In this document: piece after piece, positions 37,426 through 50,213 of the stretch | Position numbering within the stretch: the stretch's first letter is position 1 | Layout of the letters: every line of letters begins with the position of its first letter | From: Sabellastarte sp. h YS-2021 | Lineage: Eukaryota; Annelida; Polychaeta; Sabellida; Sabellidae | Assembly (NCBI GenBank): GCA_964017235.1 | Contig: OZ024928.1 | Location: 80,657,566-80,721,565, forward strand | DNA: 64,000 nucleotides | Direction: 5' to 3' | Notes under the pieces: generated by a model | Told to the model about the DNA's origin: nothing | Databases searched by the model: none | The model's input: the letters and a program-made list of their open reading frames with translations, nothing else | Made by a program: the position numbers and the translations under genes

Positions 37426-40400
37426 ATATATTCTCAATTAAGGTAGATTCAAGGTTGAAAACCATATTGTTTCCTACAGGAGTCGCCCCTGAAATGAATT
37501 TTAATAGTGTGTTCTTTGAGAAATTCATATCTAGCCCAAAGTGCAGGTTCAGGGAGTGTAGTTGGCGAGGGATTCATAAAATGCCAGATCAGTCCAAACC
37601 ATCCCTTAAAGTTGGTCAATCTGGCTGAAATTTTCACAGGAAACTCAGTTTATATCAGAGAATGAATTTGTATTGGGCTGGCCCACTCGAGGGCCACTTT
37701 AATAATTTCAATTTCCGGGGTGTGGAGGCCCATGACCCCTCAAGTTGGAAATGTCAAGTATATCACAATATTGCCAATACGAAGCCCAAATTTAACTTCT
37801 TGCATATTCTAATAATTAATGAGGATATTTTAGGCACATTTGGAGCATTACATGTCTGACCAGAAATTACTTCACCCAAATATTGTTGTAAAAATAGACA
37901 AAACTAGATGTAAATCAGCCCAAACCAGTACCAAATGTTGGTCTATAAGTGTGAAATTTGGCCCAAAAATTACTTGCCACACACTAAATCTGATTGCATA
38001 GGTTTTAGGATTACATCTGGTATACCAGTGGTGTCCTATGTGTCATATGTGGTCCAAGAAGGCCAAAATACAGCCACAGATGGCTGTATCAGGAAATGCT
38101 AATATATTCTCAATTAAGGTAGATTCAAGGTTGAAAACCATATTGTTTCCTACAGGAGTCGCCCCTGAAATGAATTTTAATAGTGTGTTCTTTGAGAAAT
38201 TCATATCTAGCCCAAAGTGCAAGTTCAGGGAGTGTAGTTGGCGAGGGATTCATAAAATGCCAGATCAGTCCAAACCATCCCTTAAAGTTGGGTCAATCTG
38301 GCTGAAATTTTCACAGGAAACTCAGTTTATATCAGAGAATGAATTTGAATTGGGCTGGCCCACTCGAGGGCCACTTTAATAATTTCAATTTCCGGGGTGT
38401 GGAGGCCCATGACCCCTCAAGTTGGAAATGTCAAGTATATCACAATATTGCCAGTACGAAGCCCAAATTTAATTTCTTGCATATTCTAATAATTAATGAG
38501 GATATTTTAGGCACATTTGGAGCCTTACATGTCTGACCAGAAATTACTTCACCCAAATATTGTTGTAAAAATAGACAAAAATAGATGTAAATCATCCCAA
38601 ACCAGTACCAAATGTTGGTCTATAAGTGTGAAATTTGGCCCAAAAATTACTTGCCACACACTAAATCTGATTGCATAGGTTTTAGGATTACATCTGGTAT
38701 ACCAGTGGTGTCCTATGTGTCATATGTGGTCCAGGAAGGCCAAAATACAGCCACAGATGGCTGTATCAGGAAATGCTAATATATTCTCAATTAAGGTAGA
38801 TTCAAGGTTGAAAACCATATTGTTTCCTACAGGAGTCGCCCCTGAAATGAATTTTAATAGTGTGTTCTTTGAGAAATTCATATCTAGCCCAAAGTGCAGG
38901 TTCAGGGAGTGTAGTTGGCGAGGGATTCATAAAATGCCAGATCAGTCCAAACCATCCCTTAAAGTTGGTCAATCTGGCTGAAATTTTCACAGGAAACTCA
39001 GTTTATATCAGAGAATGAATTTGTATTGGGCTGGCCCACTCGAGGGCCACTTTAATAATTTCAATTTCCGGGGTGTGGAGGCCCATGACCCCTCAAGTTG
39101 GAAATGTCAAGTATATCACAATATTGCCAATACGAAGCCCAAATTTAACTTCTTGCATATTCTAATAATTAATGAGGATATTTTAGGCACATTTGGAGCA
39201 TTACATGTCTGACCAGAAATTACTTCACCCAAATATTGTTGTAAAAATAGACAAAACTAGATGTAAATCAGCCCAAACCAGTACCAAATGTTGGTCTATA
39301 AGTGTGAAATTTGGCCCAAAAATTACTTGCCACACACTAAATCTGATTGCATAGGTTTTAGGATTACATCTGGTATACCAGTGGTGTCCTATGTGTCATA
39401 TGTGGTCCAAGAAGGCCAAAATACAGCCACAGATGGCTGTATCAGGAAATGCTAATATATTCTCAATTAAGGTAGATTCAAGGTTGAAAACCATATTGTT
39501 TCCTACAGGAGTCGCCCCTGAAATGAATTTTAATAGTGTGTTCTTTGAGAAATTCATATCTAGCCCAAAGTGCAAGTTCAGGGAGTGTAGTTGGCGAGGG
39601 ATTCATAAAATGCCAGATCAGTCCAAACCATCCCTTAAAGTTGGGTCAATCTGGCTGAAATTTTCACAGGAAACTCAGTTTATATCAGAGAATGAATTTG
39701 AATTGGGCTGGCCCACTCGAGGGCCACTTTAATAATTTCAATTTCCGGGGTGTGGAGGCCCATGACCCCTCAAGTTGGAAATGTCAAGTATATCACAATA
39801 TTGCCAGTACGAAGCCCAAATTTAATTTCTTGCATATTCTAATAATTAATGAGGATATTTTAGGCACATTTGGAGCCTTACATGTCTGACCAGAAATTAC
39901 TTCACCCAAATATTGTTGTAAAAATAGACAAAAATAGATGTAAATCATCCCAAACCAGTACCAAATGTTGGTCTATAAGTGTGAAATTTGGCCCAAAAAT
40001 TACTTGCCACACACTAAATCTGATTGCATAGGTTTTAGGATTACATCTGGTATACCAGTGGTGTCCTATGTGTCATATGTGGTCCAGGAAGGCCAAAATA
40101 CAGCCACAGATGGCTGTATCAGGAAATGCTAATATATTCTCAATTAAGGTAGATTCAAGGTTGAAAACCATATTGTTTCCTACAGGAGTCGCCCCTGAAA
40201 TGAATTTTAATAGTGTGTTCTTTGAGAAATTCATATCTAGCCCAAAGTGCAGGTTCAGGGAGTGTAGTTGGCGAGGGATTCATAAAATGCCAGATCAGTC
40301 CAAACCATCCCTTAAAGTTGGTCAATCTGGCTGAAATTTTCACAGGAAACTCAGTTTATATCAGAGAATGAATTTGTATTGGGCTGGCCCACTCGAGGGC

Positions 40401-41604
40401 CACTTTAATAATTTCAATTTCCGGGGTGTGGAGGCCCATGACCCCTCAAGTTGGAAATGTCAAGTATATCACAATATTGCCAATACGAAGCCCAAATTTA
40501 ACTTCTTGCATATTCTAATAATTAATGAGGATATTTTAGGCACATTTGGAGCATTACATGTCTGACCAGAAATTACTTCACCCAAATATTGTTGTAAAAA
40601 TAGACAAAACTAGATGTAAATCAGCCCAAACCAGTACCAAATGTTGGTCTATAAGTGTGAAATTTGGCCCAAAAATTACTTGCCACACACTAAATCTGAT
40701 TGCATAGGTTTTAGGATTACATCTGGTATACCAGTGGTGTCCTATGTGTCATATGTGGTCCAAGAAGGCCAAAATACAGCCACAGATGGCTGTATCAGGA
40801 AATGCTAATATATTCTCAATTAAGGTAGATTCAAGGTTGAAAACCATATTGTTTCCTACAGGAGTCGCCCCTGAAATGAATTTTAATAGTGTGTTCTTTG
40901 AGAAATTCATATCTAGCCCAAAGTGCAAGTTCAGGGAGTGTAGTTGGCGAGGGATTCATAAAATGCCAGATCAGTCCAAACCATCCCTTAAAGTTGGGTC
41001 AATCTGGCTGAAATTTTCACAGGAAACTCAGTTTATATCAGAGAATGAATTTGAATTGGGCTGGCCCACTCGAGGGCCACTTTAATAATTTCAATTTCCG
41101 GGGTGTGGAGGCCCATGACCCCTCAAGTTGGAAATGTCAAGTATATCACAATATTGCCAGTACGAAGCCCAAATTTAATTTCTTGCATATTCTAATAATT
41201 AATGAGGATATTTTAGGCACATTTGGAGCCTTACATGTCTGACCAGAAATTACTTCACCCAAATATTGTTGTAAAAATAGACAAAAATAGATGTAAATCA
41301 TCCCAAACCAGTACCAAATGTTGGTCTATAAGTGTGAAATTTGGCCCAAAAATTACTTGCCACACACTAAATCTGATTGCATAGGTTTTAGGATTACATC
41401 TGGTATACCAGTGGTGTCCTATGTGTCATATGTGGTCCAGGAAGGCCAAAATACAGCCACAGATGGCTGTATCAGGAAATGCTAATATATTCTCAATTAA
41501 GGTAGATTCAAGGTTGAAAACCATATTGTTTCCTACAGGAGTCGCCCCTGAAATGAATTTTAATAGTGTGTTCTTTGAGAAATTCATATCTAGCCCAAAG
41601 TGCA
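37426..41604. repeat. Dimeric higher-order repeat, 1353 bp, about 3.1 copies
   Basis: The repeat distance is exactly 1353 bp. One unit of the pair has GTCCAAGAAGG, GTTGGGTCAATC, GAATTTGAATTGGG and ATTGCCAGTACG. The other has ATTTAACTTCTTG and ACAAAACTAGATG. I found no difference between copies. The left edge is G at 37425 against A at 38778, and the right edge is G at 40252 against A at 41605. Confidence 0.85.
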
Positions 41605-42774
41605 AGTTCAGGGAGTGTAGTTGGCGAGGGATTCATAAAATGCCAGATCAGTCCAAACCATCTCTTAAAGTTGGGTCAATCTGGCTGAAATTTTCACAGG
41701 AAACTCAGTTTATATCAGAGAATGAATTTGTATTGGGCTGGCCCACTCGAGGGACACTTTAATAATTTCAATTTCCGGGGTGTGGAGGCCCATGACCCCT
41801 CAAGTTGGAAATGTCAAGTATATCACAATATTGCCAATATGAAGCCCAAATTTAATTTCTTGCATATTCTAATAATTAATGGGGATATTTTAGGCACATT
41901 TGGAGCATTACATGTCTGACCAGAAATTACTTCACCCAAATATTGTTGTAAAAATAGACAAAAATAGATGTAAATCAGCCCAAACCAGTACCAAATGTTG
42001 GTCTATAAGTGTGAAATTTGGCCCAAAAATTACTTGCCACACACTAAATCTGATTGCATAGGTTTTAGGATTACATCTGGTATACCAGTGGTGTCCTATG
42101 TGTCATATGTGGTCCAGGAAGGCCAAAATACAGCCACAGATGGCTGTATCAGGAAATGCTGATATATTCTCAATTAAGGTAGATTCAAGGTTGAAAACCA
42201 TATTGTTTCCTACAGGAGTCGCCCCTGAAATGAATTTTAATAGTGTGTTCTTTGAGAAATTCATATCTAGCCCAAAGTGCAAGTTCAGGGAGTGTAGTTG
42301 GCGAGGGATTCATAAAATGCCAGATCAGTCCAAACCATCCCTTAAAGTTGGGTCAATCTGGCTGAAATTTTCACAGGAAACTCAGTTTATATCAGAGAAT
42401 GAATTTGTATTGGGCTGGCCCACTCGAGGGCCACTTTAATAATTTCAATTTCCGGGGTGTGGAGGCCCATGACCCCTCAAGTTGGAAATGTCAAGTATAT
42501 CACAATATTGCCAATATGAAGCCCAAATTTAATTTCTTGCATATTCTAATAATTAATGAGGATATTTTAGGCACATTTGGAGCCTTACATGTCTGACCAG
42601 AAATTACTTCACCCAAATATTGTTGTAAAAATAGACAAAAATAGATGTAAATCAGCCCAAACCAGTACCAAATGTTGGTCTATAAGTGTGAAATTTGGCC
42701 CAAAAATTACTTGCCACACACTAAATCTGATTGCATAGGTTTTAGGATTACATCTGGTATACCAGTGGTGTCCT
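41605..42774. repeat. Ordinary satellite units 58-59 between blocks
   Basis: Two 677-bp units with the extra G (GTTGGGTCAATC) and AATATGAAGCC. Unit 58 has the right-arm change GGGACA at 41751-41756. Nothing other than satellite is seen. Confidence 0.8.
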
Positions 42775-45700
42775 ATGTGTCATATGTGGTCCAGGAAGGC
42801 CAAAATACAGCCACAGATGGCTGTATCAGGAAATGCTGATATATTCTCAATTAAGGTAGATTCAAGGTTGAAAACCATATTGTTTCCTACAGGAGTCGCC
42901 CCTGAAATGAATTTTAATAGTGTGTTCTTTGAGAAATTCATATCTAGCCCAAAGTGCAGGTTCAGGGAGTGTAGTTGGCGAGGGATTCATAAAATGCCAG
43001 ATCAGTCCAAACCATCCCTTAAAGTTGGTCAATCTGGCTGAAATTTTCACAGGAAACTCAGTTTATATCAGAGAATGAATTTGTATTGGGCTGGCCCACT
43101 CGAGGGCCACTTTAATAATTTCAATTTCCGGGGTGTGGAGGCCCATGACCCCTCAAGTTGGAAATGTCAAGTATATCACAATATTGCCAATACGAAGCCC
43201 AAATTTAACTTCTTGCATATTCTAATAATTAATGAGGATATTTTAGGCACCTTTGGAGCATTACATGTCTGACCAGAAATTACTTCACCCAAATATTGTT
43301 GTAAAAATAGACAAAACTAGATGTAAATCAGCCCAAACCAGTACCAAATGTTGGTCTATAAGTGTGAAATTTGGCCCAAAAATTACTTGCCACACACTTA
43401 ATCTGATTGCATAGGTTTTAGGATTACATCTGGTATACCAGTGGTGTCCTATGTGTCATATGTGGTCCAAGAAGGCCAAAATACAGCCACAGATGGCTGT
43501 ATCAGGAAATGCTAATATATTCTCAATTAAGGTAGATTCAAGGTTGAAAACCACATTGTTTCCTACAGGAGTCGCCCCTGAAATAAATTTTAATAGTGTG
43601 TTCTTTGAGAAATTCATATCTAGCCCAAAGTGCAAGTTCAGGGAGTGTAGTTGGCGAGGGATTCATAAAATGCCAAATCAGTCCAATCCATCCCTTAAAG
43701 TTGGGTCAATCTGGCTGAAATTTTCACAGGAAACTCAGTTTATATCAGAGAATGAATTTGAATTGGGCTGGCCCACTCGAGGGCCACTTTAATAATTTCA
43801 ATTTCCGGGGTGTGGAGGCCCATGACCCCTCAAGTTGGAAATGTCAAGTATATCACAATATTGCCAATATGAAGCCCAAATTTAATTTCTTGCATATTCT
43901 AATAATTAATGGGGATATTTTAGGCACATTTGGAGCATTACATGTCTGACCAGAAATTACTTCACCCAAATATTGTTGTAAAAATAGACAAAAATAGATG
44001 TAAATCAGCCCAAACCAGTACCAAATGTTGGTCTATAAGTGTGAAATTTGGCCCAAAAATTACTTGCCACACACTAAATCTGATTGCATTGGTTTTAGTA
44101 TTACATCTGGTATACCAGTGGTGTCCTATGTGTCATATGTGGTCCAGGAAGGCCAAAATACAGCCACAGATGGCTGTATCAGGAAATGCTGATATATTCT
44201 CAATTAAGGTAGATTCAAGGTTGAAAACCATATTGTTTCCTACAGGAGTCGCCCCTGAAATGAATTTTAATAGTGTGTTCTTTGATAAATTCATATCTAG
44301 CCCAAAGTGCAGGTTCAGGGAGTGTAGTTGGCGAGGGATTCATAAAATGCCAGATCAGTCCAAACCATCCCTTAAAGTTGGTCAATCTGGCTGAAATTTT
44401 CACAGGAAACTCAGTTTATATCAGAGAATGAATTTGTATTGGGCTGGCCCACTCGAGGGCCACTTTAATAATTTCAATTTCCGGGGTGTGGAGGCCCATG
44501 ACCCCTCAAGTTGGAAATGTCAAGTATATCACAATATTGCCAATACGAAGCCCAAATTTAATTTCTTGCATATTCTAATAATTAATGAGGATATTTTAGG
44601 CACATTTGGAGCCTTACATGTCTGACCAGAAATTACTTCACCCAAATATTGTTGTAAAAATAGACAAAAATAGATGTAAATCAGCCCAAACCAGTACCAA
44701 ATGTTGGTCTATAAGTGTGAAATTTGGCCCAAAAATTACTTGCCACACACTAAATCTGATTGCATAGGTTTTAGGATTACATCTGGTATACCAGTGGTGT
44801 CCTATGTGTCATATGTGGTCCAGGAAGGCCAAAATACAGCCACAGATGGCTGTATCAGGAAATGCTGATATATTCTCAATTAAGGTAGATTCAAGGTTGA
44901 AAACCATATTGTTTCCTACAGGAGTCGCCCCTCAAATGAATTTTAATAGTGTGTTCTTTGAGAAATTCATATCTAGCCCAAAGTGCAGGTTCAGGGAGTG
45001 TAGTTGGCGAGGGATTCATAAAATGCCAGATCAGTCCAAACCATCCCTTAAAGTTGGTCAATCTGGCTGAAATTTTCACAGGAAACTCAGTTTATATCAG
45101 AGAATGAATTTGTATTGGGCTGGCCCACTCGAGGGCCACTTTAATAATTTCAATTTCCGGGGTGTGGAGGCCCATGACCCCTCAAGTTGGAAATGTCAAG
45201 TATATCACAATATTGCCAATACGAAGCCCAAATTTAACTTCTTGCATATTCTAATAATTAATGAGGATATTTTAGGCACATTTGGAGCATTACATGTCTG
45301 ACCAGAAATTACTTCACCCAAATATTGTTGTAAAAATAGACAAAAATAGATGTAAATCAGCCCAAACCAGTACCAAATGTTGGTCTATAAGTGTGAAATT
45401 TGGCCCAAAAATTACTTGCCACACACTAAATCTGATTGCATAGGTTTTAGGATTACATCTGGTATACCAGTGGTGTCCTATGTGTCATATGTGGTCCAGG
45501 AAGGCCAAAATACAGCCACAGATGGCTGTATCAGGAAATGCTGATATATTCTCAATTAAGGTAGATTCAAGGTTGAAAACCATATTGTTTCCTACAGGAG
45601 TCGCCCCTGAAATGAATTTTAATAGTGTGTTCTTTGAGAAATTCATATCTAGCCCAAAGTGCAAGTTCAGGGAGTGTAGTTGGCGAGGGATTCATAAAAT

Positions 45701-48700
45701 GCCAGATCAGTCCAAACCATCCCTTAAAGTTGGGTCAATCTGGCTGAAATTTTCACAGGAAACTCAGTTTATATCAGAGAATGAATTTGTATTGGGCTGG
45801 CCCACTCGAGGGCCACTTTAATAATTTCAATTTCCGGGGTGTGGAGGCCCATGACCCCTCAAGTTGGAAATGTCAAGTATATCACAATATTGCCAATATG
45901 AAGCCCAAATTTAATTTCTTGCATATTCTAATAATTAATGAGGATATTTTAGGCACATTTGGAGCCTTACATGTCTGACCAGAAATTACTTCACCCAAAT
46001 ATTGTTGTAAAAATAGACAAAAATAGATGTAAATCAGCCCAAACCAGTACCAAATGTTGGTCTATAAGTGTGAAATTTGGCCCAAAAATTACTTGCCACA
46101 CACTAAATCTGATTGCATAGGTTTTAGGATTACATCTGGTATACCAGTGGTGTCCTATGTGTCATATGTGGTCCAGGAAGGCCAAAATACAGCCACAGAT
46201 GGCTGTATCAGGAAATGCTGATATATTCTCAATTAAGGTAGATTCAAGGTTGAAAACCATATTGTTTCCTACAGGAGTCGCCCCTGAAATGAATTTTAAT
46301 AGTGTGTTCTTTGATAAATTCATATCTAGCCCAAAGTGCAGGTTCAGGGAGTGTAGTTGGCGAGGGATTCATAAAATGCCAGATCAGTCCAAACCATCCC
46401 TTAAAGTTGGTCAATCTGGCTGAAATTTTCACAGGAAACTCAGTTTATATCAGAGAATGAATTTGTATTGGGCTGGCCCACTCGAGGGCCACTTTAATAA
46501 TTTCAATTTCCGGGGTGTGGAGGCCCATGACCCCTCAAGTTGGAAATGTCAAGTATATCACAATATTGCCAATACGAAGCCCAAATTTAATTTCTTGCAT
46601 ATTCTAATAATTAATGAGGATATTTTAGGCACATTTGGAGCCTTACATGTCTGACCAGAAATTACTTCACCCAAATATTGTTGTAAAAATAGACAAAAAT
46701 AGATGTAAATCAGCCCAAACCAGTACCAAATGTTGGTCTATAAGTGTGAAATTTGGCCCAAAAATTACTTGCCACACACTAAATCTGATTGCATAGGTTT
46801 TAGGATTACATCTGGTATACCAGTGGTGTCCTATGTGTCATATGTGGTCCAGGAAGGCCAAAATACAGCCACAGATGGCTGTATCAGGAAATGCTGATAT
46901 ATTCTCAATTAAGGTAGATTCAAGGTTGAAAACCATATTGTTTCCTACAGGAGTCGCCCCTGAAATGAATTTTAATAGTGTGTTCTTTGAGAAATTCATA
47001 TCTAGCCCAAAGTGCAGGTTCAGGGAGTGTAGTTGGCGAGGGATTCATAAAATGCCAGATCAGTCCAAACCATCCCTTAAAGTTGGTCAATCTGGCTGAA
47101 ATTTTCACAGGAAACTCAGTTTATATCAGAGAATGAATTTGTATTGGGCTGGCCCACTCGAGGGCCACTTTAATAATTTCAATTTCCGGGGTGTGGAGGC
47201 CCATGACCCCTCAAGTTGGAAATGTCAAGTATATCACAATATTGCCAATACGAAGCCCAAATTTAACTTCTTGCATATTCTAATAATTAATGAGGATATT
47301 TTAGGCACCTTTGGAGCATTACATGTCTGACCAGAAATTACTTCACCCAAATATTGTTGTAAAAATAGACAAAACTAGATGTAAATCAGCCCAAACCAGT
47401 ACCAAATGTTGGTCTATAAGTGTGAAATTTGGCCCAAAAATTACTTGCCACACACTTAATCTGATTGCATAGGTTTTAGGATTACATCTGGTATACCAGT
47501 GGTGTCCTATGTGTCATATGTGGTCCAAGAAGGCCAAAATACAGTCACAGATGGCTGTATCAGGAAATGCTAATATATTCTCAATTAAGGTAGATTCAAG
47601 GTTGAAAACCACATTGTTTCCTACAGGAGTCGCCCCTGAAATAAATTTTAATAGTGTGTTCTTTGAGAAATTCATATCTAGCCCAAAGTGCAAGTTCAGG
47701 GAGTGTAGTTGGCGAGGGATTCATAAAATGCCAGATCAGTCCAAACCATCCCTTAAAGTTGGTCAATCTGGCTGAAATTTTCACAGGAAACTCAGTTTAT
47801 ATCAGAGAATGAATTTGTATTGGGCTGGCCCACTCGAGGGCCACTTTAATAATTTCAATTTCCGGGGTGTGGAGGCCCATGACCCCTCAAGTTGGAAATG
47901 TCAAGTATATCACAATATTGCCAATACGAAGCCCAAATTTAATTTCTTGCATATTCTAATAATTAATGAGGATATTTTAGGCACATTTGGAGCCTTACAT
48001 GTCTGACCAGAAATTACTTCACCCAAATATTGTTGTAAAAATAGACAAAAATAGATGTAAATCAGCCCAAACCAGTACCAAATGTTGGTCTATAAGTGTG
48101 AAATTTGGCCCAAAAATTACTTGCCACACACTAAATCTGATTGCATAGGTTTTAGGATTACATCTGGTATACCAGTGGTGTCCTATGTGTCATATGTGGT
48201 CCAGGAAGGCCAAAATACAGCCACAGATGGCTGTATCAGGAAATGCTGATATATTCTCAATTAAGGTAGATTCAAGGTTGAAAACCATATTGTTTCCTAC
48301 AGGAGTCGCCCCTGAAATGAATTTTAATAGTGTGTTCTTTGAGAAATTCATATCTAGCCCAAAGTGCAGGTTCAGGGAGTGTAGTTGGCGAGGGATTCAT
48401 AAAATGCCAGATCAGTCCAAACCATCCCTTAAAGTTGGTCAATCTGGCTGAAATTTTCACAGGAAACTCAGTTTATATCAGAGAATGAATTTGTATTGGG
48501 CTGGCCCACTCGAGGGCCACTTTAATAATTTCAATTTCCGGGGTGTGGAGGCCCATGACCCCTCAAGTTGGAAATGTCAAGTATATCACAATATTGCCAA
48601 TATGAAGCCCAAATTTAATTTCTTGCATATTCTAATAATTAATGGGGATATTTTAGGCACATTTGGAGCATTACATGTCTGACCAGAAATTACTTCACCC

Positions 48701-50213
48701 AAATATTGTTGTAAAAATAGACAAAAATAGATGTAAATCAGCCCAAACCAGTACCAAATGTTGGTCTATAAGTGTGAAATTTGGCCCAAAAATTACTTGC
48801 CACACACTAAATCTGATTGCATAGGTTTTAGGATTACATCTGGTATACCAGTGGTGTCCTATGTGTCATATGTGGTCCAGGAAGGCCAAAATACAGCCAC
48901 AGATGGCTGTATCAGGAAATGCTGATATATTCTCAATTAAGGTAGATTCAAGGTTGAAAACCATATTGTTTCCTACAGGAGTCGCCCCTGAAATGAATTT
49001 TAATAGTGTGTTCTTTGAGAAATTCATATCTAGCCCAAAGTGCAGGTTCAGGGAGTGTAGTTGGCGAGGGATTCATAAAATGCCAGATCAGTCCAAACCA
49101 TCCCTTAAAGTTGGTCAATCTGGCTGAAATTTTCACAGGAAACTCAGTTTATATCAGAGAATGAATTTGTATTGGGCTGGCCCACTCGAGGGCCACTTTA
49201 ATAATTTCAATTTCCGGGGTGTGGAGGCCCATGACCCCTCAAGTTGGAAATGTCAAGTATATCACAATATTGCCAATACGAAGCCCAAATTTAACTTCTT
49301 GCATATTCTAATAATTAATGAGGATATTTTAGGCACCTTTGGAGCATTACATGTCTGACCAGAAATTACTTCACCCAAATATTGTTGTAAAAATAGACAA
49401 AACTAGATGTAAATCAGCCCAAACCAGTACCAAATGTTGGTCTATAAGTGTGAAATTTGGCCCAAAAATTACTTGCCACACACTTAATCTGATTGCATAG
49501 GTTTTAGGATTACATCTGGTATACCAGTGGTGTCCTATGTGTCATATGTGGTCCAAGAAGGCCAAAATACAGCCACAGATGGCTGTATCAGGAAATGCTA
49601 ATATATTCTCAATTAAGGTAGATTCAAGGTTGAAAACCACATTGTTTCCTACAGGAGTCGCCCCTGAAATAAATTTTAATAGTGTGTTCTTTGAGAAATT
49701 CATATCTAGCCCAAAGTGCAAGTTCAGGGAGTGTAGTTGGCGAGGGATTCATAAAATGCCAGATCAGTCCAAACCATCCCTTAAAGTTGGGTCAATCTGG
49801 CTGAAATTTTCACAGGAAACTCAGTTTATATCAGAGAATGAATTTGAATTGGGCTGGCCCACTCGAGGGCCACTTTAATAATTTCAATTTCCGGGGTGTG
49901 GAGGCCCATGACCCCTCAAGTTGGAAATGTCAAGTATATCACAATATTGCCAATATGAAGCCCAAATTTAATTTCTTGCATATTCTAATAATTAATGGGG
50001 ATATTTTAGGCACATTTGGAGCATTACATGTCTGACCAGAAATTACTTCACCCAAATATTGTTGTAAAAATAGACAAAAATAGATGTAAATCAGCCCAAA
50101 CCAGTACCAAATGTTGGTCTATAAGTGTGAAATTTGGCCCAAAAATTACTTGCCACACACTAAATCTGATTGCATTGGTTTTAGTATTACATCTGGTATA
50201 CCAGTGGTGTCCT
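42775..50213. repeat. Region with three copies of a two-unit cassette
   Basis: Units 60-61 (42775), 66-67 (46833) and 69-70 (48861) share GGCACCTTTGGAGC, CACTTAATCTG, AAAACCACATTG and GAAATAAATTTT. The offsets are 4058 and 2028 bp (6086 between first and third). Private changes, such as CCAAATCAGTCCAATCC near 43673 and CAGTCACAG near 47543, show the copies have begun to diverge. Units 62 and 65 share TTTGATAAATTC. Confidence 0.75.
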
